This document shows, piece by piece, positions 54,871 through 55,764 of a stretch of DNA of 55,764 bases (within the stretch, counting starts at the first letter, position 1; every line of letters starts with the position of its first letter). The position numbers and the translations under genes are program-made. The DNA comes from Sphingobacteriales bacterium (GTDB lineage Bacteria > Bacteroidota > Bacteroidia > Chitinophagales > Chitinophagaceae), in contig OMJB01000059.1 of NCBI GenBank assembly GCA_900299255.1, positions 1 through 55,764 of the forward strand. The letters run 5' to 3'. The notes beneath the pieces are model-generated. The model was not told the DNA's origin. It worked only from the letters and a program-made list of their open reading frames with translations, and did not search any database.

Positions 54871-55239
54871 TTAGTATGGCCTGTATTTTCCGTTGTATTT
54901 TATGGTTTTCCTTTTTCTTGCCAGTTGTTCTCTTCGTGAAAACCGGATGAACTGCTCTTTTGTGAGCATTTTTTTAAAATCTGAATCCCGGGCCTGTTCG
55001 AGTTTATGGATATTTTTATCCTTGTTTTTGCCGCCCGTTTGTTTTGCTTTGTCTTTGGAGGTATGATAAGCCAATGAAAGAGTATAAGCCTTTTCCAGTT
55101 TGGCCGCATCCAGGTGCAGGCTGTCTTTCAGCCAGGCAGTGTCACGTTCTGCCCTGACAGCAGGCGACCATTCGGGTTGAGCAACCGCTACAATGCCCAG
55201 CGACAGGAAAAGGCAAAGAAGTATGCTTCTCAGTTTCAT
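54871..55239 (-). CDS. Small secreted protein, Spy/CpxP-like composition
   Basis: A 122-residue protein with a signal peptide (MKLRSILLCLFLSLGIVAVAQ). The mature part is charged and helical with LKDSLHLDAAKLEKAYTLSL and KKMLTKEQFIRFSRR. This resembles the LTxEQ-containing periplasmic Spy/CpxP-like proteins of Bacteroidota. The C-terminal tail is very basic. Function unknown. It lies just upstream of the heme operon promoter. Confidence 0.7.
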   Translation of the reverse strand: MKLRSILLCLFLSLGIVAVAQPEWSPAVRAERDTAWLKDSLHLDAAKLEKAYTLSLAYHTSKDKAKQTGGKNKDKNIHKLEQARDSDFKKMLTKEQFIRFSRREQLARKRKTIKYNGKYRPY

Positions 55240-55266
55240 TCGGTTAAATCTTAGCTCAGGGTATGA

Positions 55267-55764
55267 TTAATCGTAGTAATTAATGATACGCTCCATAATT
55301 CTGATTGGCTTGTCGTTCTCATAGCAGAACTTAATGAACCAGTTCTTTTCGGTATCGTATGAGTATATATACTTACTCTTAACTGTAGGTTTGCCCTTGG
55401 CATCGTAACGGATGTTTTCGGTTTGATTTCCTTTTTCGTCGTAAACGTATTTCTGCGAGATCTTTTCAAGCATTTTACCTGACTTGTCGTAGGTGACATC
55501 CAGCGTGTGGTTGCCACGCTTGTCTAGTTTGCACTGGTATACGAGCTTGCCGCTTTCGCTGTACTGAGTTACCTCTATCGGGTTGTTTTCGGCATCATAC
55601 TTAGTAACCAGCTTCTTGTATTTATCAGACTTTTCGTTGTCGTACGCTCTTTCTTCAATCTGGTTTCCTTTGCTGTCGTATTTATAAGTGTACCTTGACT
55701 GGTAGTTGCCGTTGCGGTTGTAGTCAATAACCTGTATTTTATTCTTTTTGTCATCGTAAGTGAA
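55267..55764 (-). CDS. YD/RHS-like repeat protein (5' end outside window)
   Basis: The frame is open to the right edge without a stop, so only the C-terminal 165 residues are seen. They consist of repeats of about 20-25 residues with the pattern YDxKGNxxE, YDAENNPIEVTQYSESGK, LDKRGNHTLDVTYDKSGK, as in YD/RHS-type or MORN-like beta-repeat proteins of Bacteroidota. The terminal part (FIKFCYENDKPIRIMERIINYYD) closes the array. It is probably secreted, but the signal peptide would be outside the window. Confidence 0.75.
   Translation of the reverse strand, partial: FTYDDKKNKIQVIDYNRNGNYQSRYTYKYDSKGNQIEERAYDNEKSDKYKKLVTKYDAENNPIEVTQYSESGKLVYQCKLDKRGNHTLDVTYDKSGKMLEKISQKYVYDEKGNQTENIRYDAKGKPTVKSKYIYSYDTEKNWFIKFCYENDKPIRIMERIINYYD

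Overview
The window comes from a member of the Bacteroidota, probably of the Chitinophagaceae or a close relative. Three proteins end in type IX secretion (T9SS) sorting domains, several genes have the TTTG/TAnnTTTG promoter of this phylum in place of an E. coli-type -35/-10, Shine-Dalgarno sequences are weak or absent, and many families are typical of the group: HmuY-type lipoproteins, proteins with an FREKL/PPPxxVW cytoplasmic head, DUF983 and C40 peptidases with an SH3 head. There are no rRNA or tRNA genes, no CRISPR array and no intact mobile element.

Region 1 (1-13.5 kb) handles nitrogen oxides. It starts with the tail of a multicopper oxidase fused to a cupredoxin. A minus-strand operon follows: a Crp/Fnr regulator, a His-rich polytopic membrane protein, a NorC-type cytochrome c and a NorB-type heme-copper protein that lacks several canonical metal ligands. 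Divergent from it runs a clade II (Sec-exported, lipoprotein-type) nitrous oxide reductase cluster: cytochrome c lipoprotein, nosZ, a membrane-NosL fusion, nosD, nosF, nosY and a group III truncated hemoglobin. A fasciclin lipoprotein and a di-iron RIC/ScdA repair protein close the block. Together they could reduce NO to N2O to N2 and protect against NO. No nitrite reductase is visible.

Region 2 (13.7-17.3 kb) is housekeeping: a small membrane protein, a DUF983 protein, a C40 peptidase and ribonuclease Y. Region 3 (17.5-26.5 kb) runs from an intact anmK to an inverted C-terminal remnant of a second anmK. Between them lie a minus-strand set for a diacetamido-sugar-linked glycan (PglC-, PglD- and PglE-like proteins plus an acyltransferase), a RelE/ParE-type toxin-antitoxin pair inside that set, a lipoprotein, an intergenic stretch dense in inverted repeats, and three small plus-strand genes.

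Region 4 (26.5-32 kb) carries dapD, an MscS channel, a bacilliredoxin, guanylate kinase and a TMTC-like TPR membrane protein. Region 5 (32.3-41.8 kb) has an ECF sigma factor followed by a protein that seems to span both membranes, then two large T9SS-exported proteins (a six-bladed NHL propeller, and a 1486-residue protein with eight copies of an 89-residue repeat). Region 6 (41.8-49 kb) holds a DEAD-box helicase with a structured leader, an acetyltransferase-like protein, a SanA-like protein, a membrane pyrophosphatase and a thiolase. Region 7 (49-55.8 kb) has a secreted HExxH protein, a three-gene heme-uptake operon (T9SS-tailed HmuY-like protein, TonB-dependent receptor, HmuY-like lipoprotein), a small secreted protein and a YD-repeat protein cut by the right edge.

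All calls come from reading the sequence and family knowledge. No database search or structure prediction was run.
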